Below, one piece after another: positions 7,057-15,340 of a stretch of 20,949 bases of DNA. This DNA comes from CAKOSP01 sp964372145. Lineage in GTDB: Bacteria > Bacillota_I > Bacilli_A > RF39 > UBA660. The first letter of the stretch is position 1. Each line of letters begins with the position of its first letter. The notes under the pieces were generated by a model that worked only from the letters and a program-made list of their open reading frames with translations, had not been told where the DNA came from and did not search any database. A program made the position numbers and the translations under genes. The stretch covers positions 1-20,949 of the forward strand of contig CAYJPM010000014.1 in assembly GCA_964372145.1 (NCBI GenBank), read 5' to 3'.

Positions 7057-8868
7057 ATGATAGATGTATTAGTAGTAGGTGGAGGACATGCTGGATGTGA
7101 AGCAGCACATATAACTGCAGTTTTAGGTAAGAAGACTGTTCTTTTAACTATGAATAAAAATAATATAGCTGATATGGCATGTAATCCATCAATAGGTGGA
7201 ACATCTAAAGGTGTTATTGTTAGAGAAGTAGATGCTTTAGGTGGACTAATGGGTAAAATAGCAGATATTTCTCATTTTCAACTTAAGATGCTTAATGCAT
7301 CTAAAGGACCTGCAGTTAGATGTTTAAGAGCTCAAGCTGATAAAATAGTTTATCCTGAAAATATGATTAAAGCATTAGAAGATACTCCTAATTTAGAAAT
7401 TAGAGAAGGTAAAGTAGAAGATTTAATTATAGAAAATAATATAGTAACAGGTGTTATTTTAGATAATGGAGATAGAATATATAGTAAAATAGTTATTTTA
7501 ACAACTGGTACTTATACAAAATCAAATATATTAGTGGGGTCAAATAGTATTCCATCAGGACCTCATGGAGAAGATAGATCTAATCATTTATCTGATAATC
7601 TTAAGAAGTTAGGTATGGATATTATTAGACTTAAAACTGGAACTCCTCCTAGAATAAAAGCTGATTCAATTAATTTTGATATAATACAAGAAGAAAAAGG
7701 TGATAACAAAGCATATACATTTAGTTTTGATAATGAACCTTGTTATGATATTAATAAACAAAAAAGTTGTTTTTTAGTATTTACAAATGATGATACACAT
7801 AGAATAATAAATGATAATTTAGATAAGAGTGCAATGTATGGTGGACATGTAACTGGAGTAGGTCCTAGATATTGTCCATCTATAGAAGATAAAATAGTAA
7901 GATTTAAAGATAAAGAAAGACATCAATTATTTTTAGAACCAGAAAGTATATATTTAGATGAATGGTATTTACAAGGATTTTCTACAAGTATGCCAGAAGA
8001 AGTGCAAAAGTTAATGGTAAGAAGTATTGTTGGTTTAGAAGATGCTGTAATAACTAAATATGCATATGCAATAGAGTATGATGCAATTAATCCGTTACAA
8101 ATTAATCCTTCACTTGAAAATAAGTTAATTAATAATTTATTTACAGCGGGTCAAATTAATGGAACTAGTGGTTATGAAGAAGCAGCTGGACAAGGTATTA
8201 TTGCTGGTATAAATGCAAGTTTAAAATTAGATAATAAAGAATCGTTAATTTTAAGAAGAGATGAAGCTTATATTGGGGTTTTAATAGATGATTTAGTAAC
8301 TAAAGGTACTATTGAACCGTATAGAATGCTTACTTCTAGAGCGGAATTTAGACTTATATTAAGACATGATAATGCTGATATTAGATTAAGAGAACACGCT
8401 TATAAAGTAGGGACTCTTAGTAATGAACAATATAAAATATTTGTAAATAAAAAGAAAAATATTAAAGATGTTATTTATTACTTAAAAGATAACAATATTA
8501 AGTTAGAAAATAAAAGTGTTAGTTTATATGAATATTTAAAAAGACCTGAAATAAAGATAAAAGATATAATTGATTTAAAATATAGTGATGAAGTTTTGGA
8601 ACAAGCTGAAATAGAAATTAAATACGAGGGTTATATTAATAAATCATATGAACAAGCAGAAAAATTAAAACGTTTAGAAGAAAAACAAATACCTGATGAT
8701 ATAGATTATGATAAAGTAAATAATTTAGCATCTGAAGCAAGAGTAAAGTTAAGTAAGATTAGACCTAAAACAATAGCGCAAGCGACTAGAATTAGTGGGG
8801 TTAATCCAGCTGATATATCAGTATTAGCTGTTTATTTAAAAAAGGAGTATAACAAAAATGAACGATAA
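7057..8868 (+). CDS. mnmG: tRNA uridine-5-carboxymethylaminomethyl(34) synthesis enzyme MnmG
   Basis: 603 residues, slightly short for the family (about 610-640) but complete at both ends. The FAD dinucleotide-binding motif GGGHAGCEAA is at 8-17, followed by 'ADMACNPSIGGTSKG'. Further family signatures are 'LKTGTPPRI', 'NGTSGYEEAAGQG' (second FAD contact region) and 'LTSRAEFRLILRHDNAD'. The C-terminal helical domain, which contacts MnmE, ends with 'ARISGVNPADISVLAVYLKK'. It works as a complex with MnmE, using FAD and methylenetetrahydrofolate to modify U34. The ribosome binding site AAAAAGGAAAAG (7042-7053) sits directly before the ATG. The last 11 bases overlap rsmG. Confidence 0.98.
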   Translation: MIDVLVVGGGHAGCEAAHITAVLGKKTVLLTMNKNNIADMACNPSIGGTSKGVIVREVDALGGLMGKIADISHFQLKMLNASKGPAVRCLRAQADKIVYPENMIKALEDTPNLEIREGKVEDLIIENNIVTGVILDNGDRIYSKIVILTTGTYTKSNILVGSNSIPSGPHGEDRSNHLSDNLKKLGMDIIRLKTGTPPRIKADSINFDIIQEEKGDNKAYTFSFDNEPCYDINKQKSCFLVFTNDDTHRIINDNLDKSAMYGGHVTGVGPRYCPSIEDKIVRFKDKERHQLFLEPESIYLDEWYLQGFSTSMPEEVQKLMVRSIVGLEDAVITKYAYAIEYDAINPLQINPSLENKLINNLFTAGQINGTSGYEEAAGQGIIAGINASLKLDNKESLILRRDEAYIGVLIDDLVTKGTIEPYRMLTSRAEFRLILRHDNADIRLREHAYKVGTLSNEQYKIFVNKKKNIKDVIYYLKDNNIKLENKSVSLYEYLKRPEIKIKDIIDLKYSDEVLEQAEIEIKYEGYINKSYEQAEKLKRLEEKQIPDDIDYDKVNNLASEARVKLSKIRPKTIAQATRISGVNPADISVLAVYLKKEYNKNER

Positions 8869-9568
8869 TGAATTTACTAACGCAATAAATGACTTAGAAT
8901 TAAATTGTACAGGAGAAATGTTAGAAAAATTAGAAAGATATTTATTTTTATTAAAAGATTATAATGTTCATACTAATTTAACAAGAATAACTGCTACACC
9001 AGATGTCTATTTAAAGCATTTTTACGATAGTCTTACTATTAAAAAAGTAATAGACTTAGATAACTATAAAAGTTTATTAGATATAGGGTCTGGTGCTGGT
9101 TTTCCTGGATTAGTGCTTAAAATATTTTATCCTCATTTAAAAGTAACTTTATTAGATTCTAATAATAAAAAAACTAAATTTTTAAAATATATTTCTGATA
9201 AATTAAATTTAGATGTAACTATTATTAATGATAGAGCAGAAAATTTTGCAAAAAAAAATCTAAATTCTTTTGACGTAGTTACAGCTAGAGCTGTAGCTAA
9301 CTTAAGAGTTTTAACTGAAATTTCTGTACCTTTTGTTAAAGAAAATGGTTATTTTATAGCTATGAAAGCAAATACTGAAGTGGAACTTGAAGAAAGTAAA
9401 ACTACTTTTGATGTACTAGATTTGGAATTAGAAGAAGTAAATAATTTTAGTTTAATGAACGATGGTGGTGAAAGAACACTACTTAGAATTAGAAAAAACA
9501 AATTATCTACAATAAAAGATTTACGTAACTATGATAAAATTTTAAAAAACCCACTTGTAAAAAAATAA
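8858..9568 (+). CDS. rsmG: 16S rRNA (guanine-N7) methyltransferase RsmG
   Basis: 236 residues. RsmG methylates the G corresponding to E. coli G527 of 16S rRNA using S-adenosylmethionine. The SAM-binding loop DIGSGAGFPG is at 75-84, preceded by the family's N-terminal helices and 'NLTRITATPDVYLKHFYDS'. 'DVVTARAVANLRVL' matches the conserved ARAVA motif, and a late GGERTLL-type segment is present. The start overlaps mnmG by 11 bases and uses AAAGGAG (8841-8847). The C-terminus has a short basic extension ending NPLVKK. The order mnmE–mnmG–rsmG followed by noc is the common Bacillota arrangement. Confidence 0.97.
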   Translation: MNDNEFTNAINDLELNCTGEMLEKLERYLFLLKDYNVHTNLTRITATPDVYLKHFYDSLTIKKVIDLDNYKSLLDIGSGAGFPGLVLKIFYPHLKVTLLDSNNKKTKFLKYISDKLNLDVTIINDRAENFAKKNLNSFDVVTARAVANLRVLTEISVPFVKENGYFIAMKANTEVELEESKTTFDVLDLELEEVNNFSLMNDGGERTLLRIRKNKLSTIKDLRNYDKILKNPLVKK

Positions 9569-9607
9569 AAAATAATGTAAAATATAAAAAGAATAGGGGC
9601 AATATAA

Positions 9608-10561
9608 GTGGATACTAAAAATGTACTACAATTACCGATTGAAGACATAATACCTAATCGATTTCAACCTCGATTAGCTTTTGATGATGCCTCTTTAAAT
9701 GAGTTGTCTGCATCTATAAAAGAACATGGTGTTATACAACCAATAATTGTAAGAAGATTAAATGATAAATACGAAATAGTAGCAGGAGAAAGAAGATATA
9801 GAGCTTCTAAGTTAGCTGGGTTAATATCTGTGCCAGCTATTATTACCGAAATGAATGATAATAAAAGTGCTGAAGTTGCTATAGTAGAGAACGTTCAAAG
9901 AAAAGATTTAACTGCTATAGAAGAAGCAAAATCTTATAAAGTTTTATTAGATCAAAATTTTATGAGTCAAGAAGATTTAGCTAGAAAAATGGGTTTAAGT
10001 CAAAGTTCAATTTCAAATAAATTAAGATTGTTAACATTACATGAAGATGTACAAGATGCAATATTAAATGAAAGAATTTCTGAAAGACATGCTAGAAGTT
10101 TATTAAAACTTAAAAATCCTGAAGAACAAAAAAACATATTAAAGAGAATTATTGAATCAAGATTAACAGTTAAACAACTCGAAGAAGAAATAAAAGAATT
10201 AATTGGACCAGAAGTAGTTCAAGTAAAAGAAGAAAAAGGTGATGATGTGTTTAATAATCCGCTTGTATCAAAGGATAAACCTAATTATCCTAATAAGTTT
10301 TTTAACTTTTTAGAAAGTGAAGAAGTAAATATGAGTACTGATGCTTCATTATCTAATGTTACTCCTGTAGTAGAAGAAGAAATAGAAATGTTAGATGATT
10401 TTGATATTACACCACCGGTTGTAAATGTAGAACCTGTTAGTGTAGTAATAAATCCTGTAATAAATGAAATAAAAGATTTCATTAGTAAATATCCTGATTT
10501 AGTTATTACTGAATCTGATGAAGATGGTAATAATATATTAACAATAAAAATCCCTAAGTAA
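9608..10561 (+). CDS. noc: ParB/Noc-family CTP-dependent DNA-binding protein, Noc-like, with acidic C-terminal extension
   Basis: 317 residues from a GTG start with AGGGG (9595-9599) eight bases upstream. The N-terminal CTPase domain shows IPNRFQPR (15-22), GERRYRA (60-66) and ENVQR (94-98). The helix-turn-helix is around 121-142 and is followed by SERHARSLL. 'NRFQPR' and 'ERHAR' are closer to B. subtilis Noc than to Spo0J, and the place after rsmG is that of noc; no parA is present. Noc spreads from its sites and, when bound to the membrane, blocks division over the nucleoid. The Noc N-terminal amphipathic helix is absent. Instead, residues 195-317 are an unusual extension containing PNKFFNFLESEE (228-239), a long acidic Val/Pro-rich linker and a terminal 'IKDFISKYPDL...LTIKIPK' segment. 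A ParB role in segregation cannot be excluded. Confidence 0.85.
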   Translation: MDTKNVLQLPIEDIIPNRFQPRLAFDDASLNELSASIKEHGVIQPIIVRRLNDKYEIVAGERRYRASKLAGLISVPAIITEMNDNKSAEVAIVENVQRKDLTAIEEAKSYKVLLDQNFMSQEDLARKMGLSQSSISNKLRLLTLHEDVQDAILNERISERHARSLLKLKNPEEQKNILKRIIESRLTVKQLEEEIKELIGPEVVQVKEEKGDDVFNNPLVSKDKPNYPNKFFNFLESEEVNMSTDASLSNVTPVVEEEIEMLDDFDITPPVVNVEPVSVVINPVINEIKDFISKYPDLVITESDEDGNNILTIKIPK

Positions 10562-10572
10562 TTAGGGATTTT
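10547..10572. terminator. Bidirectional intrinsic terminator between noc and the class A PBP gene
   Basis: A perfect 11-bp stem, AAAATCCCTAA (10547-10557) with TTAGGGATTTT (10562-10572), has a 4-base loop GTAA. It carries A on one side and T on the other, so it can end transcripts from both directions. The noc stop (10559-10561) and the PBP stop (complement of 10562-10564) abut inside it. Confidence 0.9.
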
Positions 10573-12517
10573 CTATTGCGTAAGAACTTGCTCCGGGTTC
10601 TGTTCCTTTTACAAAGTAAAATATAGTAGCTGAATCTTCATTTGTTGTAGGTGTTCCTGTAACTGCATCTAACATTAAACCTACGACGTTTTGTGGCTTA
10701 TCGTACCACGATGTAGTATATTCATATTTTTCTTCTAATATATTAGTAGTTTCTTCTATAGTATTAGCCCATATAGTTCTTTGAGCTTTACTTATTTCGG
10801 TATTTGTTTCTTGATCTTCATCATAACCATTCCATATTGCCATAAGTATATTTTCATTGTATCCTATGTTCCAATTATCTGTATCAGTAGTACCGCTTTT
10901 TATTGCATATTTATTAGTTAATAGATGAGATATAGATGAACCAGTTGAAGTAGTGTAATCTACAAATTTATCACTAGTTGTACCCGCTAACATTTCATTT
11001 AATATAAATGTGTAGTTTGGATTTAGTATTAAATTGTTTATTTCTTTATGTTCATATAATATATTTCCATTCATGTCTTCAACTCTTGTTATAAAAAATA
11101 AATCTCTTTCATAACCACCAGTTGCAAAACTAGTGTAACCAGTTGCAATATCCATAATATTAAGTTCACTTGTTCCAAGTGCAAGTGATGCTACTTCATC
11201 TAAATCACCTGTAATACCTGTTAATTTAGCGGTACTAATTAATTTATCTATACCTAAAAATAAATTTGTTTTAACTGCATATATATTATCTGAGAATGCA
11301 ATAGCTGCTGCCATTGTTATATCTTTATCAGCATATTTACCATTAAAATTGCTTGGTGAATATATTTGATCATTGGATAAATGAAATACTGTATGTTCGC
11401 TTGTAAATGTACTAGCCATAGTTAAGTTATTTTCAAGTGCAGCATAATATAAAAAACTTTTCATAGTGGATCCTACTTGTCTTTCTGAGTATAAAGCTCT
11501 ATTATAAGTACTTTCAGAATAATTATATCCACCAGTTAATGCTAAAACACCACCAGTTTTAGGGTCTACTATTACACTTGCTACTTGTTCACCTTCATTA
11601 ACACTATATTCTAATATATTTTCCTCTAGTGTTGTTTGTATATCCATATCTAAACTTGTATATACTTTTAAACCACCAGCCTCTATTAGTGATGTTGGTA
11701 TTTCTTCTAAACTATTTAGTTCATCTAGTACAGCATCTTGATAATACATAATCATTTGTAAGTTATTAGTAGTATTTTTACCATATATCTCAATATTATT
11801 TTTAAATAAATTAGTATATTCATCTTCAGTAATATATTCATTATCAAACATTGCTTTAGCAACTGTTTTAGCCCTTGTTAAAGACATTTCATAATCTGAT
11901 AAGGGATTATAGTCATTAGGTCTATTTGGAATGCCCGCAAGTATTATAGCTTCTTCTAGTGTTAACTCAGATGCTTTCTTATTAAAATAAAATTGACTTG
12001 CATTTTCTATACCGTAATTTCCATGACCATAGTATATTGTGTTTAAATATCCTTCAATTATAGAATCTTTATCATAATGTACTTCTAATTCTAATGTTAA
12101 AAAAGCTTCTTCTATTTTTCTAGACCATGATTTGTCAAAAGATAAATACATATTTTTAGCATATTGCTGAGTTATAGTAGATGCTCCTTGTGATAAACTA
12201 TTTGTTTTAATATTATTTAAAGCTGCACTAGCTATTCTTAAATAATCAAATCCATTATGTATATAAAAATTTTTATCTTCAATAGATATAGTAGCGTTAA
12301 TTAAATAATCACTTATATTATCTAAATCTACCCATTTACTATTTTTAGAACCTTGATATACTAAATTATCTTCAATATCATATATATATAAATTACCTGT
12401 GCTTTTTAAATCCATCTTAGGTGTTATATATGCATATGTATATAACGCAATTATAATGATTATTATACTTATTATACTAAATATACCGAATTTAGTTAAT
12501 GTTTTTATATGTTTCAA
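10562..12517 (-). CDS. Class A penicillin-binding protein (glycosyltransferase 51 plus transpeptidase)
   Basis: 651 residues from a TTG at 12517. This start is preferred because AAAGGTGAT lies four bases upstream of it. The GTG at 12526, three codons earlier, is itself part of that ribosome binding site. A cytoplasmic KHIKTLTK start and one TM helix (about 12-31) come first. The GT51 domain has the catalytic Glu80 in EDKNFYIHNGFD, QGASTITQQYAKN, RKIEEAF and 'GYLNTIYYGHGNYGIENAS'. The transpeptidase domain has Ser350-T-M-Lys353, S-D-N (409-411) and Lys540-S-G-T. It polymerises and cross-links peptidoglycan outside the membrane. The length is short for the family, with no large C-terminal add-on. 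It is the only - strand gene, inserted between the noc and rpoE segments. Which Bacillus PBP (PonA, PbpF, PbpG type) it matches best cannot be settled by eye. Confidence 0.95.
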   Translation of the reverse strand: MKHIKTLTKFGIFSIISIIIIIIALYTYAYITPKMDLKSTGNLYIYDIEDNLVYQGSKNSKWVDLDNISDYLINATISIEDKNFYIHNGFDYLRIASAALNNIKTNSLSQGASTITQQYAKNMYLSFDKSWSRKIEEAFLTLELEVHYDKDSIIEGYLNTIYYGHGNYGIENASQFYFNKKASELTLEEAIILAGIPNRPNDYNPLSDYEMSLTRAKTVAKAMFDNEYITEDEYTNLFKNNIEIYGKNTTNNLQMIMYYQDAVLDELNSLEEIPTSLIEAGGLKVYTSLDMDIQTTLEENILEYSVNEGEQVASVIVDPKTGGVLALTGGYNYSESTYNRALYSERQVGSTMKSFLYYAALENNLTMASTFTSEHTVFHLSNDQIYSPSNFNGKYADKDITMAAAIAFSDNIYAVKTNLFLGIDKLISTAKLTGITGDLDEVASLALGTSELNIMDIATGYTSFATGGYERDLFFITRVEDMNGNILYEHKEINNLILNPNYTFILNEMLAGTTSDKFVDYTTSTGSSISHLLTNKYAIKSGTTDTDNWNIGYNENILMAIWNGYDEDQETNTEISKAQRTIWANTIEETTNILEEKYEYTTSWYDKPQNVVGLMLDAVTGTPTTNEDSATIFYFVKGTEPGASSYAIENP

Positions 12518-12630
12518 TAATATCACCTTTTGTTAGTATTAATATTTTTAAGTAATTTATGTGTTGTTCTTCAATATTGTAATAAATTATATTAATTTGT
12601 ATATTATAAATGTAAATTAAGTGAAATACC

Positions 12631-12658
12631 TTGATTTTATAAATCTTTATGATATAAT
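12631..12658 (+). promoter_or_regulatory. SigA-type promoter for the 12686–rpoE genes
   Basis: -35 TTGATT (12631-12636), a 16-base spacer and -10 TATAAT (12653-12658), with an extended TG at 12650-12651. It lies in the gap between divergent genes (12518-12685). The rest of that gap is AT-rich. The - strand has TATAAT hexamers at 12591-12586 and 12608-12603 for the PBP gene, but neither has a convincing -35. Confidence 0.75.
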
Positions 12659-12685
12659 GTTTAGGAAAAAAGTGAGGTGTTTGTT

Positions 12686-13036
12686 ATGCATCATGTAATA
12701 GACTGGAAACTTTTTAATAATAATAAATTATTAGTTCATAGAAAGAATGTTTCGGTTATATATGATTATAATAATAAACTTATATATGAAACTACAGATG
12801 AATATAATGAAATTGATTTTAAAATGAAAAAATATATACGTAGAACGAATGAACTGGAAATGATAATTGAGTTTGAAAATAATATATGTATATTTGATTT
12901 TAAAGAAGAAGGTAATTGTAAGATAGATATTAAATCTAGTTTTAAACTTGATGGAGATGATATTATTTTAAAATATACTATAGATGAAGATGAAAAAAAA
13001 ATAATAATTAATTTGATTGATGGTGAATTTAATTAG
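12686..13036 (+). CDS. Small beta-rich protein of unknown function (possibly YwiB/DUF1934-like)
   Basis: 116 residues from the ATG at 12686, which has GTGAGGTG (12672-12679) upstream. An in-frame GTG at 12677 lies in the ribosome binding site and is rejected. The protein is soluble, without signal or TM. It alternates hydrophobic and polar residues in short strands ('VSVIYDYNNKLIYET', 'LEMIIEFENNICIFDF', 'DDIILKYTIDEDEKKIIINL'), which suggests a small beta-barrel. YwiB (DUF1934) barrels often sit near rpoE and argS in Bacillota and have a comparable strand pattern. I see no diagnostic motif, so the family link is weak. It shares a promoter with rpoE, 41 bases downstream. Confidence 0.65.
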   Translation: MHHVIDWKLFNNNKLLVHRKNVSVIYDYNNKLIYETTDEYNEIDFKMKKYIRRTNELEMIIEFENNICIFDFKEEGNCKIDIKSSFKLDGDDIILKYTIDEDEKKIIINLIDGEFN

Positions 13037-13045
13037 AGTTATGCA

Positions 13046-13051
13046 TATAAT
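13046..13051 (+). promoter_or_regulatory. Possible -10 element upstream of rpoE
   Basis: A perfect TATAAT lies inside a small palindrome, TGCAT-ATA-ATGCA (13042-13054). No -35 is found at 16-18 bases. It may give rpoE a second promoter, or may be chance in AT-rich DNA. Confidence 0.3.
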
Positions 13052-13077
13052 GCAAATAAAAAAGGAAGAGGATAAAA

Positions 13078-13515
13078 ATGAAACTAAGTGATTTAACAAT
13101 AGATGAATTAGAATGTATGGGATATGATGAAATAGCGGAACTTATATTAGAAGAAACAGGTAAAAAACAAAAATTATTAGATTTATTTAAAAAAGTATGT
13201 AAAGTATTAAAATTAAATTTTGATGATAATTCTGATAAAGTAGTAGATTTTTTTGAATTATTATCTATTAATAAAAAGTTTGTTATGTTAGATAATGGTT
13301 ATTGGGATTTACAAGTCAATCATAAAACTGATATAAAAGTAGAAGACCATGAAGAAGAACATATTGATGAAGATCATGAAGATTTTGATCATGAAGAAGT
13401 TGAAAACCATGAAGAAGATATTTTCTATGAAGGAAATGATGCTGATGATACTGTAGAAGATGATTTAGCAGATTTAGTAGTAGTTGATGATGAAGATGAA
13501 GAAGCGAGCATGTAG
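13078..13515 (+). CDS. rpoE: DNA-directed RNA polymerase delta subunit
   Basis: 145 residues. The delta subunit binds core RNA polymerase in Bacillota, aids its recycling and displaces nucleic acids and regulators. The N-terminal HARE-HTH domain (about 1-75) has the usual helices ('MGYDEIAELILEE...KKQKLLDLFKKV') and strand ('KFVMLDNGYWDLQV'). The remaining 60 or so residues form the expected acidic tail, here notably with regularly spaced His (EDHEEEHIDEDHEDFDHEE). The start follows AAAAGGAAGAGG (13060-13071). The stop TAG sits in the loop of a hairpin terminator, and prfA begins 28 bases later. The underlying DNA at 13345-13419 is a degenerate CATGAAGAAGAT-like repeat, which may have arisen by repeat expansion. 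Confidence 0.92.
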   Translation: MKLSDLTIDELECMGYDEIAELILEETGKKQKLLDLFKKVCKVLKLNFDDNSDKVVDFFELLSINKKFVMLDNGYWDLQVNHKTDIKVEDHEEEHIDEDHEDFDHEEVENHEEDIFYEGNDADDTVEDDLADLVVVDDEDEEASM

Positions 13516-13526
13516 GCTTGCTTTTT
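13502..13526 (+). terminator. Terminator or attenuator between rpoE and prfA
   Basis: AAGCGAGC (13502-13509) pairs with GCTTGCTT (13516-13523), eight pairs with one G·U. The loop ATGTAG contains the rpoE stop, and T follows to 13526. No promoter is visible in the 17 bases before prfA, so leaky read-through may feed that operon. Confidence 0.65.
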
Positions 13527-13543
13527 AAGATAGAGGAGATTTT

Positions 13544-14611
13544 ATGATAGAAAGATTAGATAATATTGTAGTAAAGTATAATGAATTAAAAGAAGAACTT
13601 TCAAAACCTGAAGTATTAGCGAATTTTAATAAAGTTAAGAAATTATCTAAGGAATTTAGTGATTTAGAAGAAACAGTAAATGTTTATACAGATTATAAGA
13701 AAATGTTAAATAATTTAGATGAAGCTAAGCAAATGTTAGGTGACCCTGAAATGAAGGAAATAGCTGAAATCGAAGTTGAAACTTTAAATAGTAGTATTGA
13801 GGAAGTAGTTGCTAAATTAGAGGTAATGTTAATACCTAAAGATGAAAATGATGGTAAGAATGTTATTATGGAAATTAGAGGGGCAGCTGGTGGAGATGAA
13901 GCTAACATATTTGCTGGTGATTTAATTAGAATGTATACTTATTATGCAGAAAAAAATGGATGGAAAGTAGAAATTTTAAATGAAATTGAAGGTACAAGTG
14001 GTGGTTTTTCACAGCTTGAATGTTTAATTAAGGGTGAAAGTGTTTATTCTAAATTAAAATATGAAAGTGGAGCTCATAGAGTTCAAAGAGTACCTGCGAC
14101 TGAAGGTAGTGGAAGAGTTCATACATCTACAGCAACAGTAGTAGTAATGCCTGAAGTTGAAGATGTTAATGTAGAAATTAAAGATGTTGATTTAAAGATA
14201 GATGTTTATAGATCATCTGGAGCTGGTGGACAATCTGTTAATACAACTGATTCAGCAGTAAGAATAACTCATTTACCTACTGGTGTAGTAGTAACATGTC
14301 AAAATGAAAGAAGTCAGCTTAAAAATAAAGAAAAAGCTATGAAAATGCTTAAAATTAAATTATATGATGAAATGTTACAAAAACAAGAAAATGAAGTGGG
14401 AGCAGCAAGAAGAAGTAAAGTTGGTTCTGGGGATAGATCTGAAAAAATAAGAACTTATAATTACCCTCAAAATAGAGTTACTGATCATAGAATTAATTTT
14501 TCACTTATGGAACTTGATAGAGTTATGGATGGTGGAATTGGTGAAGTTATTGAAGCTTTAGTAACTGAAGATATGAGACTTAAATTAGCTGGAGAAGAGT
14601 TAAAAAATTAA
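13544..14611 (+). CDS. prfA: Peptide chain release factor 1
   Basis: 355 residues, full length. RF1 recognises UAA and UAG stop codons and triggers peptidyl-tRNA hydrolysis. The stop-codon recognition P-A-T is at 184-186 within RVPATEGSGRVHTS, as in RF1 rather than RF2 (SPF). The catalytic GGQ is at 228-230 in 'SSGAGGQSVNTTDSAVRI', whose Gln is the target of PrmC. The C-terminal 'RTYNYPQNRVTDHRIN' is typical. The start follows GAGGAG (13533-13538). The stop overlaps the prmC start by one base, so the methylated factor and its methyltransferase are made together. UAA and UAG account for 23 of the 24 stops seen here. Confidence 0.98.
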   Translation: MIERLDNIVVKYNELKEELSKPEVLANFNKVKKLSKEFSDLEETVNVYTDYKKMLNNLDEAKQMLGDPEMKEIAEIEVETLNSSIEEVVAKLEVMLIPKDENDGKNVIMEIRGAAGGDEANIFAGDLIRMYTYYAEKNGWKVEILNEIEGTSGGFSQLECLIKGESVYSKLKYESGAHRVQRVPATEGSGRVHTSTATVVVMPEVEDVNVEIKDVDLKIDVYRSSGAGGQSVNTTDSAVRITHLPTGVVVTCQNERSQLKNKEKAMKMLKIKLYDEMLQKQENEVGAARRSKVGSGDRSEKIRTYNYPQNRVTDHRINFSLMELDRVMDGGIGEVIEALVTEDMRLKLAGEELKN

Positions 14612-15324
14612 TGAATGAAGAAAAATTAATATTAAAATACGTTGATAAGTGTAAACAAGAAGAGGCATTTAAATTATTGAAATTAGGTTATCCAGTTCAA
14701 TATATAATAGGTAACGTGTGTTTCTATGGATATGATTTTGATGTTAATGAGAATGTTTTGATACCAAGATTTGAAACTGAAATTTTAATTGAAAAGTTAT
14801 TAAATTATATGAAAAAATATGGTTTTAATAAACCATTTATCGCAGATCTAGGAACTGGGTCTGGCGCAATTGCTATTACTTTAAAAAAAGAGTATGAGTG
14901 TAAAGTAGATGCATATGATATATCTAGTAAAGCTTTAGAAGTTGCTAAGTTAAATAGTATTAAAAATAATGTTGATATAAATTTTATAAAGCATGATATA
15001 AGATGTAAATTAGATAATAAATATGATGTGTTAGTATCTAATCCTCCTTATATATCAAAAAATGAAGAAGTTGAAGATATAGTTAAGAATAATGAACCTA
15101 ATTTAGCGTTATATGCTGATAATGATGGTTTAGAATTTTATGAAAAAATACTATCATATTCAAAAGCTGTTTTAAATAAAAAAAATATAATAGCTTTTGA
15201 AATAGGTATGACTCAAGGTATCTATATTAAAGAGTATGCTAGTAATATTTTTCCAGATGCTCTTATTACTATTGAACAAGATTTAACTGGTAAAGATAGA
15301 TATATATTTATAATTAATGAATAA
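14611..15324 (+). CDS. prmC: Release factor glutamine N5-methyltransferase PrmC
   Basis: 237 residues. PrmC methylates the Gln of the release-factor GGQ motif using S-adenosylmethionine. 'YIIGNVCFYG' and 'VLIPRFETE' are the typical link segment. The SAM loop is DLGTGSG (79-85) and the substrate motif is NPPY (144-147). The N-terminal helical domain is shortened: about 25 residues precede YIIG, so the protein is some 40 residues shorter than most PrmC. The ATG at 14611 shares its A with the prfA stop, and GGAGAAG inside prfA can serve as the ribosome binding site. An annotation as HemK is the same family. Confidence 0.96.
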   Translation: MNEEKLILKYVDKCKQEEAFKLLKLGYPVQYIIGNVCFYGYDFDVNENVLIPRFETEILIEKLLNYMKKYGFNKPFIADLGTGSGAIAITLKKEYECKVDAYDISSKALEVAKLNSIKNNVDINFIKHDIRCKLDNKYDVLVSNPPYISKNEEVEDIVKNNEPNLALYADNDGLEFYEKILSYSKAVLNKKNIIAFEIGMTQGIYIKEYASNIFPDALITIEQDLTGKDRYIFIINE

Positions 15325-15340
15325 AAACTATTAAAAAGTT

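Noticed and set aside
12586..12608. TATAAT hexamers on the - strand as the PBP promoter
   Set aside because: Neither copy has a convincing -35 at 16-18 bases; in such AT-rich DNA the hexamer alone is weak evidence.
13345..13419. Possible CRISPR-like or satellite repeat
   Set aside because: The repeat is degenerate, has no spacers and is explained by the acidic delta-subunit tail.
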